64,000 nt of DNA from Bradyrhizobium barranii subsp. apii (GTDB lineage Bacteria > Pseudomonadota > Alphaproteobacteria > Rhizobiales > Xanthobacteraceae): positions 682,001 to 746,000 of the forward strand of contig NZ_CP096255.1 in assembly GCF_011516635.5 (NCBI RefSeq), read 5' to 3'. Below are positions 46,615-54,497 of this stretch, in pieces. The notes below the pieces were generated by a model, which saw only the letters and a program-made list of their open reading frames with translations, did not search any database and was not told the DNA's origin. The stretch's first letter is position 1, and each line of letters starts with the position of its first letter. The position numbers and the translations under genes are program-made.

Positions 46615-46767
46615 TCAGCGCGGCTTACGAATGCCTTTCGGCGGAGAATCTTTCCCCTCCTCGTCTGCCAGCAACTTTAAGAGGACTTCCCGCTCCGCGT
46701 CCGAGTGCGGCTCCTTGAGACACTTCTTGAACAGGGCCAGGTTTTGTTCGTGAATGTACTTTTCCAT
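46615..46767 (-). CDS. KYI-motif tiny protein (copy 2)
   Basis: A 50-residue protein, MEKYIHEQNLALFKKCLKEP then HSDAEREVLLKLLADEEGKD, about three quarters identical to copy 1 at 25664-25819. The upstream gene is again the four-cysteine protein, so the pair is a duplicated cassette. Confidence 0.7.
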   Translation of the reverse strand: MEKYIHEQNLALFKKCLKEPHSDAEREVLLKLLADEEGKDSPPKGIRKPR

Positions 46768-46795
46768 TGGTAGAGCTCCCCGATTGGGCGCAAAG

Positions 46796-47022
46796 CTATT
46801 TGGGGCGAGAAGCGCCTGCAATCCAATCGCTCCAAATCGTCGACTTCATGGGGTCTTGCAAGCCTCCAACCGTCTCGATGAAGTGCATCGCATTCGGGCA
46901 TCCGTGCACCCGGGCAACTCAAACACGCATAATTCATGGCCCGAATGCACGTCTGCTGGGGTCATTGCGAATCGGCACCGCACACCGCCGGGCTGATGCT
47001 CGACAGGCTGAATTTCGGGCAT
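46796..47022 (-). pseudogene. Four-cysteine hypothetical gene (copy 2), one base missing
   Basis: From the ATG at 47020-47022 it reads MPEIQPVEHQPGGVRCRFAM and ELCVFELPGCT. The frame then shifts, and the matching continuation is in another frame: CPNAMHFIETVGGLQDPMKS, then TIWSDWIAGASRPK and a TAG at 46796-46798. Alignment to copy 1 (PGCKRCPKA against PGCT-CPNA) places a single missing base at about 46912. All four cysteine positions are retained in the reconstruction. In the shown frame a 58-residue product ends at 46846. Confidence 0.6.
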
Positions 47023-47185
47023 ATGATGCATCCCCCGCTTTAGTCAGGCGGGAGCGCAACACTCTCTGTCACCGATGGATGCCCAGAATAATGCGGTGAC
47101 GGCAGTATTTTGCCGCAGCAAAACGCGAGCTAACGGTCAAAATTGCTCACATTCATGAAAAATTAGAGAGGCTGGATTTTGCCTG

Positions 47186-47863
47186 TCAGTCGTCAGTTCG
47201 CAATGCTGGCTTGTCGTGCAGAACCGCATTCAGCAGCGAGTTGTGGACATGTATCTTGCCATTGTAGCTGATGAAACCCAATTTTCGAAACTTGTTCATG
47301 AAGAAGCTGACGCGCGAGCGGGTCGTCCCGATCATCTCCGCCAGCGTCTCCTGACTGATGTCAATATCGATGGGTTGGGGAACGCCTTCCTTGCCGAAAT
47401 GGGCGAGAAGCAACAGAAGTCGCGCGAGTCTTCGCTCGCTGGAATTGAACAACTGATCGATCAAATCCTCTTCCACGCGACTGGTACGATGTATCAGATA
47501 TGTGACGAAACGCTGCGCGAAGTTCGGTTCATCCTTGAGGGCTTGACGCATGGCAAGCTTCGATATCCCGACTATTTTGCTGTCTCCTAGCGATACTGCG
47601 GTCGCAACCCGAGCAGTATCGCCGTTGAGGCATCCCTCGCCGAAAAACTGGCCAGCTTCCATGAGAGCCACTACGGCTTCTTTGCCTTGGTCGGACACGA
47701 CATGGAGCTTTACCCGTCCCTTCTGAATATAGAAAATCGTTTCGGCGGGATCGCCTTGCGAAAAAATGAGGGCGTTCTTTTTAAAGCTAAGGATCGCTTT
47801 CCCTGCGCCAGGTGTCGCAAAGTACGTCTCGAAACCCGATAGCGAGTGCTTCGGTTCTTTCAT
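47186..47863 (-). CDS. Crp/Fnr-family transcriptional regulator B
   Basis: The 225-residue protein has a cNMP-binding-like domain (LIFSQGDPAETIFYIQKGRV; GQFFGEGCLNGDTARVATAV) and a winged helix (DISQETLAEMIGTTRSRVSF, MNKFRKLGFISYNG). There is no Fe-S cysteine set. The recognition helix is TTRSRVSFFM rather than the E-x-x-S-R pattern of FNR/FixK, so it should bind a different operator. A 16-bp palindrome lies 47 bases upstream of its own start, making autoregulation through that site plausible. Confidence 0.88.
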   Translation of the reverse strand: MKEPKHSLSGFETYFATPGAGKAILSFKKNALIFSQGDPAETIFYIQKGRVKLHVVSDQGKEAVVALMEAGQFFGEGCLNGDTARVATAVSLGDSKIVGISKLAMRQALKDEPNFAQRFVTYLIHRTSRVEEDLIDQLFNSSERRLARLLLLLAHFGKEGVPQPIDIDISQETLAEMIGTTRSRVSFFMNKFRKLGFISYNGKIHVHNSLLNAVLHDKPALRTDD

Positions 47864-47909
47864 AAGTCCTCAAGCCGGACTGTAAACGGATCGTCGACGA
47901 GCCCCGATG

Positions 47910-47925
47910 TGTCCGGTATCCGACA
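47910..47925. promoter_or_regulatory. 16-bp palindrome TGTCCGGTATCCGACA
   Basis: Lies 47 bases upstream of the Crp/Fnr B start. There is no FixK-like box next to this copy. Confidence 0.6.
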
Positions 47926-48285
47926 TATACACCCGTTCTGGGGCCGAATGAGAAACTTCTAGGCTAATCGCTGCCGCCTTCCGTTTGGGGGCAAAAGCTA
48001 CAGGGCGTCGCTGGGCCCGCGCCCGAAGTCCGCTTGACCCGGAAGCCGACCTGGTTCCAGTGCATAACCCGGTAGGTCATGCTTTTCGTCTCCGGCCAGC
48101 AACATCGCTGGCAGCGCATCACAAGGAGCCAATGTGTCGGTAACTTGACCCAGCACCATTTGGATTATTATGTGGAAGCGCCATTGCGCCCCACTCCTAG
48201 CGCAGGCCCAAATACCACCGATCTGTGGGCCAGCTCGCCGCGAAGTTGCTGCTAGACTAGGGATTCGGGTTTTGCGCATATCGCG

Positions 48286-48313
48286 ATGAGGCCGCCAACT
48301 GAGGCGGCCTCAT
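48286..48313. terminator. Perfect 11-bp hairpin
   Basis: ATGAGGCCGCC, loop AACTGA, GGCGGCCTCAT, followed on the plus strand by TCTATATAG. It lies about 35 bases after the minus-strand gene ending at 48349 and could terminate transcription in either direction. Confidence 0.6.
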
Positions 48314-48348
48314 TCTATATAGCGTAACGTCGCTGCACTATTCGCACG

Positions 48349-48525
48349 TCAAGATTTGGGGGGTGCTTTCTTTTCGAAAGCCGCAGTCACCTCATCCTTC
48401 CCAATGCGAGCGCCCGGTGTGCCCGGTTGGTTGAGGTTTTGCTCTTCTGTGCCGTCCCCCATCATTCCTTTGTGCTGCTTATCGGCAGATTTCTTTTCGA
48501 CGCTAGGCGATGGCCTATTTGTCAT
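48349..48525 (-). CDS. Small hydrophilic hypothetical protein
   Basis: This 58-residue protein begins MTNRPSPSVEKKSADKQHKG and ends EVTAAFEKKAPPKS. It is rich in K, G, P and N and probably disordered. Such proteins are common near stress genes in Bradyrhizobium. The function is unknown. The start at 48525 is chosen as the first ATG with typical composition downstream. Confidence 0.55.
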   Translation of the reverse strand: MTNRPSPSVEKKSADKQHKGMMGDGTEEQNLNQPGTPGARIGKDEVTAAFEKKAPPKS

Positions 48526-48905
48526 GGGATAACTCCGTGCGCAGGTTCGCCGGACCTCAACAGAACCGCTAATCAATAGTTCCGCCTCGGGGTTGGGCCG
48601 CTCGATCTGCCTCGTGGATGAAAGAGGCAGCCAACTGAAGCAGCTCGTAACCTAGCTAGGACGTGAACCCATAAATCCAGAGTGGTCGGCAGGCGTCCGC
48701 TTTGGCGCACATTTCGGACTTAAGTCGGACATCACGGCAGTTCCGAAAAGTGCCAATTGCCTCGAAATGGACTCTCCGCTCCAAGTCTGCTTTCCTTCCT
48801 AGTGGTCCCTCTGCAACCAATTGGCTGGTCGCGCTGAGTTCACACGTGCCTTAACGACAGACATCTATCGAGCGAGTTGGGCTGCCGCGAATAGCGGCGC
48901 ATCAA
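48526..48905. other. Gap of ~380 bases, no gene recognised
   Basis: No supported frame. A short imperfect inverted repeat around CGGACTTAAGTCGGAC (48716-48731) is the only structure I see. Confidence 0.4.
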
Positions 48906-49280
48906 TCAAGACTCAACGTCTCGAAAATTATTGGCGCGCTCAACGAGATCGAACATTTTGGCGGCCGCATGGATGGTCAGAGGATGCTGGGTAAAGCCGG
49001 GCCGTGGGGAGATGTAGTCTGCCATTTCACGAGCCAATCGGAGTTGGTCATCCGATGCTGTTGCAAGCAGGGAAATCATCAGGTTCTCCAACGCGATGAC
49101 ACGAATACGCAGCGTCACGAGTTCGGCGTTGGTCAGGTCGGGGACTGCAATTCGCTCGGTGTCTGGCGACGAATCCGTGGCGGGTCCCCCGAGCCCGGCG
49201 CCTCCTTCGTTGTCCCATCTGGACAGAGCACGTTCACGCTCGTTCCAGTCGCTGAAGGTATCGGGGTTTTCTCGCGCCAT
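48906..49280 (-). CDS. Hypothetical protein
   Basis: The 124-residue protein has a disordered acidic N-terminal half (WNERERALSRWDNEGGAGLG) and a helical C-terminal half (AELVTLRIRVIALENLMISL; LRLAREMADYISPRPGFTQH). The helical half resembles small coiled-coil proteins of unknown function. It lies just downstream of the molybdoenzyme gene on the same strand, 46 bases away, and may be co-transcribed. Confidence 0.65.
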   Translation of the reverse strand: MARENPDTFSDWNERERALSRWDNEGGAGLGGPATDSSPDTERIAVPDLTNAELVTLRIRVIALENLMISLLATASDDQLRLAREMADYISPRPGFTQHPLTIHAAAKMFDLVERANNFRDVES

Positions 49281-49326
49281 GCGTAGCTCCTTTATGTAGT
49301 CATGAACCCGTCATCCCGTGGGCCGA

Positions 49327-51081
49327 TCAGATCGGCATGCGATAACCGTAGAACTCGTGGTCCTCATTATAACCGCCCTGGCCTGCGCCGAGATCAGCGA
49401 AGTCATGAACGAATTCGATCGCTGCGATCCATTTGACCATCTTGAAACCCAACTCATTCTCGCATCGCAGCCGCAACGGAGCGCCGTGCAGTACGCTGAC
49501 GGGCGCGCCGTTCATCTCGTAGGCGAGGATCGTCAGCGCGTGGCGCATGTTCTCGATCTTGTGGACGTCATAATAGCGCCCGCCGTCGGCGCCGTCGGCC
49601 AACGAATAGAACACAGCGTAGCGAGCCTCGGGCGTCGGCTTCACCAGAGCGAGGATGTCGCGCATGGCAACGCCGCCCCATTCGGCGACACCCGACCAAC
49701 CCTGGATGCAGAAATGCGTCGTGATCTGCTCCTGTTTCGGCATGGCCTTGAGGTCGGCCAGAGACAATTCCTGAGGCGCCTCGACTAGCCCGCCGATCCG
49801 CAACCTGTAGCCAGCAAACTCCTCCGTGACGAGATCATCAAACTCCTTGGAGTCTGGCATCGTGCCGTTTGGCCAGAAGTAAGGGGAGATATCGTGCTTC
49901 GTTAGCTCGGAGCGCGGATCCCAACTTTCCGCCAGTCCCATGATCCAGCCGATCGTGAACGCGCCGGCGCGCTGCACCAAACGGGCGTGCCGGATGGTGA
50001 AGGGCGAAGCCAGCAGCCAGGCGATAGTCAGGATTGCCATCGCCAGCACGAACAGCGGAAAACCTGTCCAGGATACGTTATCCACTCCGCCGAACATGTG
50101 GTTGGTGTTCTCTCTGATGCCGGTGACGAACACCATGGCGCCATGCGCCAGAATGAATCCCACGAACCAGGCAAAGGAGATGAAGTGAAGCGACCGCATC
50201 GCCTGCCGGTTGAACAATCTGCCGAACCAACCGAGCGCGTTGGAGATCGCCGGGCTCTGCATCAAACCAGTCACGATCGAGACCGGCGCGGCGACGAACA
50301 CCGTGATGAAATAACTGAGCTGCTGGAGGCCGTTGTAGCGGGTCCAGCTATGATCGACCGGAAAGTTCAGTGACGCATATTGGATCGCCGTGGACAGCGC
50401 GGCCGGGAAGACCTCCCAGGTCAGCGGCACCAGCCGGCGCCACTGGTCGGTGGAAAACAGCAGCGCAAAGAAGGCGACGCCGTTGATCAGCCACAGCAGG
50501 TTGACCGAGAAATGCCACCAGCGCGACAGCCCCAGGGTATGGCGCAGGCCGGGAATGCCGAGCCAGGTCGGCAGGGTGACGGAGTCGTCCTTGGCGGTCC
50601 AGACGCGGCCCTTCGGCACCGGTACCTGGAAGCGAAACCAGTCGGTTCCGGGCGTGCAATCGCGGCCCCAATAGAGCCGGGGATGATCGGCCAGGATTTG
50701 CAGTCCGGCCCGCATGATGAACAGCATGAAGAACATGTTCAGGAAGTGCTGAAGCTGCAGCCACCACGGGAATCCCGAATCGACCGACGGCGCGCCCTGG
50801 GCAATGCCGGGATGCTGTTGGATAAAGGCCTCCACGCCGGGAAGTTCACGCAGGCTCTGAGCCAAGGCAATCAGACAGAGCAGCGCCGCGGCTGCGATCG
50901 GCAGACCCCACAGCGTGTTGATCCAGCGCCGGCCAATGCGAATCCGGGGCGCGATCCCCTGTTGTGGCGGCATCCAGTGATTGAGGCAGATGCGATCGTC
51001 GGCAGCGCTAAGTCTTGCACGGAGCGGCTCGACCGCGAAGGATTTTGAACTCGTGTGCATCGACCGATCTTTGTCTATCAT
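49327..51081 (-). CDS. Cytochrome b-type membrane domain fused to sulfite-oxidase-type molybdoenzyme
   Basis: The 584-residue protein has an N-terminal membrane half (residues ~45-385) with helices such as TLWGLPIAAAALLCLIALAQ, HFLNMFFMLFIMRAGLQILA and SLHFISFAWFVGFILAHGAM, where spaced histidines could bind haem b. The C-terminal half (residues ~400-584) is an oxidoreductase molybdopterin-binding domain: ITTHFCIQGWSGVAEWGG carries the molybdenum-ligand cysteine, and LRLRCENELGFKMVKWIAAI follows. It resembles YedY/MsrP-type enzymes in which the haem partner is covalently fused. The start at 51081 has AGGTG six bases upstream. The DUF2945 gene precedes it by 23 bases. Confidence 0.87.
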   Translation of the reverse strand: MIDKDRSMHTSSKSFAVEPLRARLSAADDRICLNHWMPPQQGIAPRIRIGRRWINTLWGLPIAAAALLCLIALAQSLRELPGVEAFIQQHPGIAQGAPSVDSGFPWWLQLQHFLNMFFMLFIMRAGLQILADHPRLYWGRDCTPGTDWFRFQVPVPKGRVWTAKDDSVTLPTWLGIPGLRHTLGLSRWWHFSVNLLWLINGVAFFALLFSTDQWRRLVPLTWEVFPAALSTAIQYASLNFPVDHSWTRYNGLQQLSYFITVFVAAPVSIVTGLMQSPAISNALGWFGRLFNRQAMRSLHFISFAWFVGFILAHGAMVFVTGIRENTNHMFGGVDNVSWTGFPLFVLAMAILTIAWLLASPFTIRHARLVQRAGAFTIGWIMGLAESWDPRSELTKHDISPYFWPNGTMPDSKEFDDLVTEEFAGYRLRIGGLVEAPQELSLADLKAMPKQEQITTHFCIQGWSGVAEWGGVAMRDILALVKPTPEARYAVFYSLADGADGGRYYDVHKIENMRHALTILAYEMNGAPVSVLHGAPLRLRCENELGFKMVKWIAAIEFVHDFADLGAGQGGYNEDHEFYGYRMPI

Positions 51082-51104
51082 CGGTCACACCTGACAATGG
51101 GGTG

Positions 51105-51320
51105 TCAATCGCCAATCCTGGCCAGCGCGGAAGCCCTGTGGGAAGCGATGTGATCCGTCTTGCTGCTCTTGATCTCGTATTGCGGCTCGTCCGGGGTCGC
51201 ATGGTGGGTGTAGCCATTGACCTTGAAATCGCGGGTATGGATGCGGATGACCGTGCCGCTGACGCGGCCCGCCTCGGAATTCCAACCTACGCGATCATGG
51301 ATCTTGAAGCTCTTCGGCAT
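51105..51320 (-). CDS. DUF2945 (hypervirulence-associated TUDOR-like) protein
   Basis: The 71-residue protein reads KIHDRVGWNSEAGRVSGTVI then KVNGYTHHATPDEPQYEIKS and KTDHIASHRASAL, the complete DUF2945 small beta-barrel pattern. The fold is RNA/peptide-binding-like. The function in bacteria is unclear. It is the first gene of a probable unit with the molybdoenzyme. Confidence 0.88.
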   Translation of the reverse strand: MPKSFKIHDRVGWNSEAGRVSGTVIRIHTRDFKVNGYTHHATPDEPQYEIKSSKTDHIASHRASALARIGD

Positions 51321-51483
51321 GTCGTTCGATCGGCTCCGCCCCCGTTATTCCTAGCGCAGCATGAACATCCCAACCGCTGCGCGCTCTACCGGTTCCCCGA
51401 TGTCGCGGTATTTACGTCGCAGTGTTTACCCGCCTTGCACTTCTGGTGTTTGGGACCGCGCGCATGGATAATGCCGGCGCGTC

Positions 51484-52059
51484 ATGTGTCTTGGTCGGTC
51501 GGGAGCAGCCCACACGACTATCTTTTTCACCATAGGGCACTCAACCAGGACGATCGTCGAGTTTGCCGATCTCTTGCGCGAGTCTGGCGCCGACTTCGTT
51601 ATCGACGTAAGGTCGATCCCCCGGTCGCGGACCAGCCCTCAGTTCAACCGGGAAACACTCCAGGGGACGCTGGAGCCCTGGCAGATCGGCTACGAGCATA
51701 TCGCCGAGCTCGGCGGCCGCCGAGGAAAGTCACGCGGCGCCGGGCCTTCGCCCAATTCTTATTGGCGGGTGCAAAGTTTTCAAAATTACGCAGATTATGC
51801 CCTGACGGCATCCTTCGCGGCCGGCCTGGCGCGGCTGCGGGAACGGGGCCGCCGGCACCGATGCGCGGTCATGTGCGCCGAAGCAGTCTGGTGGCGGTGC
51901 CACCGCCGGATCATCGCCGACCACCTTCTGGCCGCAGGCGAGCAAGTGATGCACATTCTCGGGAAATCGCATGTCGATGTGGCGAGCTTCACACCCGGCG
52001 CCTTTGTTCGCAACGATAGGACGGTGGTCTATCCCGCTCAAGATACGAAACCGGAATGA
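51484..52059 (+). CDS. DUF488 family protein
   Basis: The 191-residue protein has the DUF488 hallmarks: FFTIGHSTRTIVEFADLLRE, VIDVRSIPRSRTSPQFNRET, YEHIAELGGRRGKSRG and a C-terminal RCAVMCAEAVWWRCHRRIIA. The last segment, with its conserved C-A-E-x-x-x-x-x-C-H-R, resembles a catalytic or metal site. The biochemical role is unknown. Confidence 0.88.
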   Translation: MCLGRSGAAHTTIFFTIGHSTRTIVEFADLLRESGADFVIDVRSIPRSRTSPQFNRETLQGTLEPWQIGYEHIAELGGRRGKSRGAGPSPNSYWRVQSFQNYADYALTASFAAGLARLRERGRRHRCAVMCAEAVWWRCHRRIIADHLLAAGEQVMHILGKSHVDVASFTPGAFVRNDRTVVYPAQDTKPE

Positions 52060-52078
52060 GGCAAGGGTTTTCGTTGGC

Positions 52079-52277
52079 TCAACCGCCGAAGGCAATGTGC
52101 AGAGTGGCGATGATGCCGATCACGGCGAGACCGTAACAGCCGAGCCGGATCGCGACTATTGCTGCAAACCTGACATCTGAATGGACATAATCCTCAATCA
52201 CCACCTGCAGACCAAGCGCGGAATGATGAAATAGTGCGATCAACAAGAGGATCATGCAGCTGGTGGCAAGCGGTGAA
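52079..52277 (-). pseudogene. sdhD: Succinate dehydrogenase membrane anchor (sdhD), 3' fragment
   Basis: The minus strand reads SPLATSCMILLLIALFHHSA, then LGLQVVIEDYVHSDVRFAAI and LAVIGIIATLHIAFGG before a TGA at 52079-52081. This is the C-terminal half of the SdhD cytochrome b anchor, including the haem/quinone-region H-H and the V-I-E-D-Y-V-H segment. The N-terminal half, with its quinone-binding residues, is absent, and a stop precedes SPLA. No sdhC, sdhA or sdhB is near. It is a relic of a duplication or rearrangement. Confidence 0.78.
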
Positions 52278-52497
52278 GCGACATCTCAACTTAGCGATCG
52301 GAGCGGTAAAGAAAAATTAGATTCCTCCTATGTCAGGGAGTCGACATAAAATTGGAACCTGCAGTCCTCAAATATGGGCAACCTGTCTTACCTATCGCGG
52401 AGAGGCATCTTGGCTCGTCCATGAGTCCTCTGCATGAAGGAAGCGAAGTTCGCGCCTCAGCCTTACGTCGAGCGACTAAGCATCGGAGGATACGCCT

Positions 52498-52671
52498 ATG
52501 GACAAGGACCGCGTCATCGGATCGGCGAAGCAAATCAAGGGCACCGTCAAGCAGGCGGCCGGCAAGGCGGTCGGCGACGCCAAGCTGGAAGCAGAAGGCA
52601 ACGCCGACAAGATCGAGGGGCAGGTTCAGAATGCCGTCGGCGGTCTCAAGGACACCCTCAAGGGAAAATAG
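52498..52671 (+). CDS. CsbD-family stress protein (copy 2)
   Basis: The 57-residue protein has its ATG at 52498 with GGAGG eight bases upstream. The sequence MDKDRVIGSAKQIKGTVKQA and AAGKAVGDAKLEAEGNADKI matches the short, alanine/lysine-rich CsbD subtype. It is predicted to be disordered to helical and cytoplasmic. It differs from copy 1 at 38075, which is the W-containing subtype. Confidence 0.88.
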   Translation: MDKDRVIGSAKQIKGTVKQAAGKAVGDAKLEAEGNADKIEGQVQNAVGGLKDTLKGK

Positions 52672-52681
52672 GCCAGGGACG

Positions 52682-53065
52682 CGAGCAACCGTCGCAAGGT
52701 CCCATGCGATTGCGACCGCGTTCCTGCAACTGGTTATTTTCGAACCAACGCGCGCGGACGATGTAAAGCTAGACGAGTGTGGTCTTGCCTCGGTGTATAC
52801 AACCCTGAGCGAAGAGACGGCAAGCGGACAAGACACCAGCGTCAACGATCGAACCGCGGCGCATCAGTCACTCCCGTTTGGGACGCTCGTCCGCATCGAC
52901 AATCAAGCAAACGGGCAGTCGGCAGTCGTGCGGATCACCGATCGCGGCCCTTTCGTCAGCGGAAGAATAATCGACGTATCGCAAATCGCCGCACATGAAC
53001 TCGGCTTCGCAGATCTGACGAAGGTGTGCCTCAGGATCCTGTCGATTCCGGAAACTCGACCATAG
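52682..53065 (+). CDS. RlpA-like double-psi beta-barrel protein, start unclear
   Basis: The last ~100 residues form the RlpA core: CGLASVYTTLSEETASGQDT, SLPFGTLVRIDNQANGQSAV and VRITDRGPFVSGRIIDVSQI, with the conserved D-R-G-P-F and the aspartate after I-I. A signal-like hydrophobic run (AIATAFLQLVIFEPTRA) precedes it, but no ATG, GTG or TTG is in frame at a sensible position after the csbD stop. It could start at a rare codon, or the 5' end may be damaged. RlpA proteins bind or cleave peptidoglycan strands lacking stem peptides. Confidence 0.65.
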   Translation, partial: RATVARSHAIATAFLQLVIFEPTRADDVKLDECGLASVYTTLSEETASGQDTSVNDRTAAHQSLPFGTLVRIDNQANGQSAVVRITDRGPFVSGRIIDVSQIAAHELGFADLTKVCLRILSIPETRP

Positions 53066-53074
53066 GCGATATTA

Positions 53075-53458
53075 TCACTCGGTCGGCGCGAGCTTGAGGC
53101 GGGCAAGTATCGCCACCAGATCTTCGAATTTAAAGGGCTTCTTCAGCACGGGCCGGCCCGAGTGACGGTCTCTCAAATTATTACCGGTGTTACCGGTCGC
53201 ATAGACAAACGGCACTCCGCGCGCAGAGAGCGCTTCCGCCACTGGATGGCTATCTTTGCCATCCAGATTCACGTCAAGCAGGGCGACGTCGAAAGCTTGC
53301 GCATCAATCAGCTCGAGCGCCTTATCGACCGTCGCGGCAGATGTCACGGATTCGCATCCGAGGTCGGCAAGCATGTCCTCAATCATGATGAGGATCAGCA
53401 TCTCATGCTCGACTACGAGGGCTCGCCGACCGCAAAGCACTTTATCTACTACCAGCAC
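53075..53458 (-). CDS. Single-domain response regulator
   Basis: The 127-residue receiver has the acidic pair region (ALVVEHEMLILIMIEDMLAD), the phosphoacceptor aspartate in FDVALLDVNLDGKDSHPVAE, the T-switch region (PFVYATGNTG) and the lysine in VLKKPFKFEDLV. There is no output domain. It overlaps the 3' end of the PAS/HWE kinase gene, so the two form a two-component pair. The receiver probably passes phosphate on or modulates the kinase. Confidence 0.88.
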   Translation of the reverse strand: MLVVDKVLCGRRALVVEHEMLILIMIEDMLADLGCESVTSAATVDKALELIDAQAFDVALLDVNLDGKDSHPVAEALSARGVPFVYATGNTGNNLRDRHSGRPVLKKPFKFEDLVAILARLKLAPTE

Positions 53459-54497
53459 CCCCTGGTAAGGGAATGTCTATCGTGCAGACAAGGCCGTTCG
53501 GCCGATAGTCGAGCTGCACCGTGCCTTCAAGCTCATGGGCGAGGCCACGCTCAAGCACCCGCGATCCAAATCCCTTGTGTGCGGGCGGCATGACCGGAGG
53601 TCCACCGTTCTCCTTCCAGCTCAGTACAAGCCGTTTACCGGCTGGTGTCGTCTCTGCCGTCCACGCGATCAGGATCGAGCCGGCCGCGTTGGACAATGCA
53701 CCGTATTTCACGGCATTGGTCGCAAGCTCGTTGAACGCAATGCTAAGGGCCAAAGCTGCTTTTGGCGGAAAGCGGATGTTCTCGCCCGTGATCACAATGC
53801 GATCCGCCCGACCGCCGGACACCCCGAACGGCTCCAGGGCATCGTGAACGATATCGAACAGTCCAGCGCTTTCCCATCTTTCGCGGGTCAGCAGGTCGTG
53901 CGACCGGGAGAGCGCAAACAACCGGGACTCGATGGATCGTCGGATCTCCATGGGATCGGTCGTCGTTCGCAATGTCTGCCAGACAATCGATTGTACCGTG
54001 GAAAGGGTGTTCTTGACGCGATGGTTCAACTCGTCGATCAGCATCCTGGATCGAACCTCATCGTCCTTGTGTTTGGTGAGATCAATGAGGGATGCAAAAT
54101 ACTGAACGATGTTGCCGTGCTCATCGCGAACCGGGCTGACGAAGAGCGCGGCCCAGAATTCGCTGCCATCCTTGCGGCGGCAGAGAGCTTCTGCGCCGCC
54201 GCTGGAAAAATCTGCGAACTCGGCTTTGGTTCGCGCCACGGCTTCGGCATCCGAACCGTTAGCCATTAGGAAATTGAAGCCTTTGCCTAGCACTTCTTCC
54301 CGGCTGTATCCCGTTAGGGCGAGAAGACTGTCATTGGCAAAAATGATCGGATTGTCGGGTTTCGCCGCGTCCGTAAACAGCATGGCCATTCGGGTCGTCT
54401 CAGCGGCAACGACAAACGGGCCGAGGTCCTTCCGAAAGCCATCGACTGCGGCTTCGGCGCCCTTCTGCCGGTCAGATTTTTCCGTTATTTCCGACAT
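53442..54497 (-). CDS. PAS/HWE-family sensor histidine kinase
   Basis: The 351-residue cytosolic kinase has a PAS domain at about residues 35-140 (IIFANDSLLALTGYSREEVL; FWAALFVSPVRDEHGNIVQY) and an HWE-type kinase core with ELNHRVKNTLSTVQSIVWQT (phosphoacceptor His), FNELATNAVKYGALSNAAGS (N-box) and FGSRVLERGLAHELEGTVQL (G-box). It resembles blue-light LOV-HWE kinases, but the segment GKGFNFLMANGS lacks the photoactive cysteine of NCRFLQ, so it should not be a LOV photoreceptor. It is followed by its receiver, with a 17-base overlap. Confidence 0.9.
   Translation of the reverse strand: MSEITEKSDRQKGAEAAVDGFRKDLGPFVVAAETTRMAMLFTDAAKPDNPIIFANDSLLALTGYSREEVLGKGFNFLMANGSDAEAVARTKAEFADFSSGGAEALCRRKDGSEFWAALFVSPVRDEHGNIVQYFASLIDLTKHKDDEVRSRMLIDELNHRVKNTLSTVQSIVWQTLRTTTDPMEIRRSIESRLFALSRSHDLLTRERWESAGLFDIVHDALEPFGVSGGRADRIVITGENIRFPPKAALALSIAFNELATNAVKYGALSNAAGSILIAWTAETTPAGKRLVLSWKENGGPPVMPPAHKGFGSRVLERGLAHELEGTVQLDYRPNGLVCTIDIPLPGGAGSR

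Larger units (their letters stand above)
47864..48348. other. Gap upstream of Crp/Fnr B
   Basis: About 485 bases. It contains the palindrome at 47910-47925 and the hairpin at 48286-48313. A 93-codon minus-strand frame at 47998-48279 has no recognisable features and I do not call it. Confidence 0.45.

Noticed and set aside
47998..48279. A 93-codon minus-strand frame upstream of Crp/Fnr B
   Set aside because: No domain, mixed composition and no upstream ribosome site; left uncalled.
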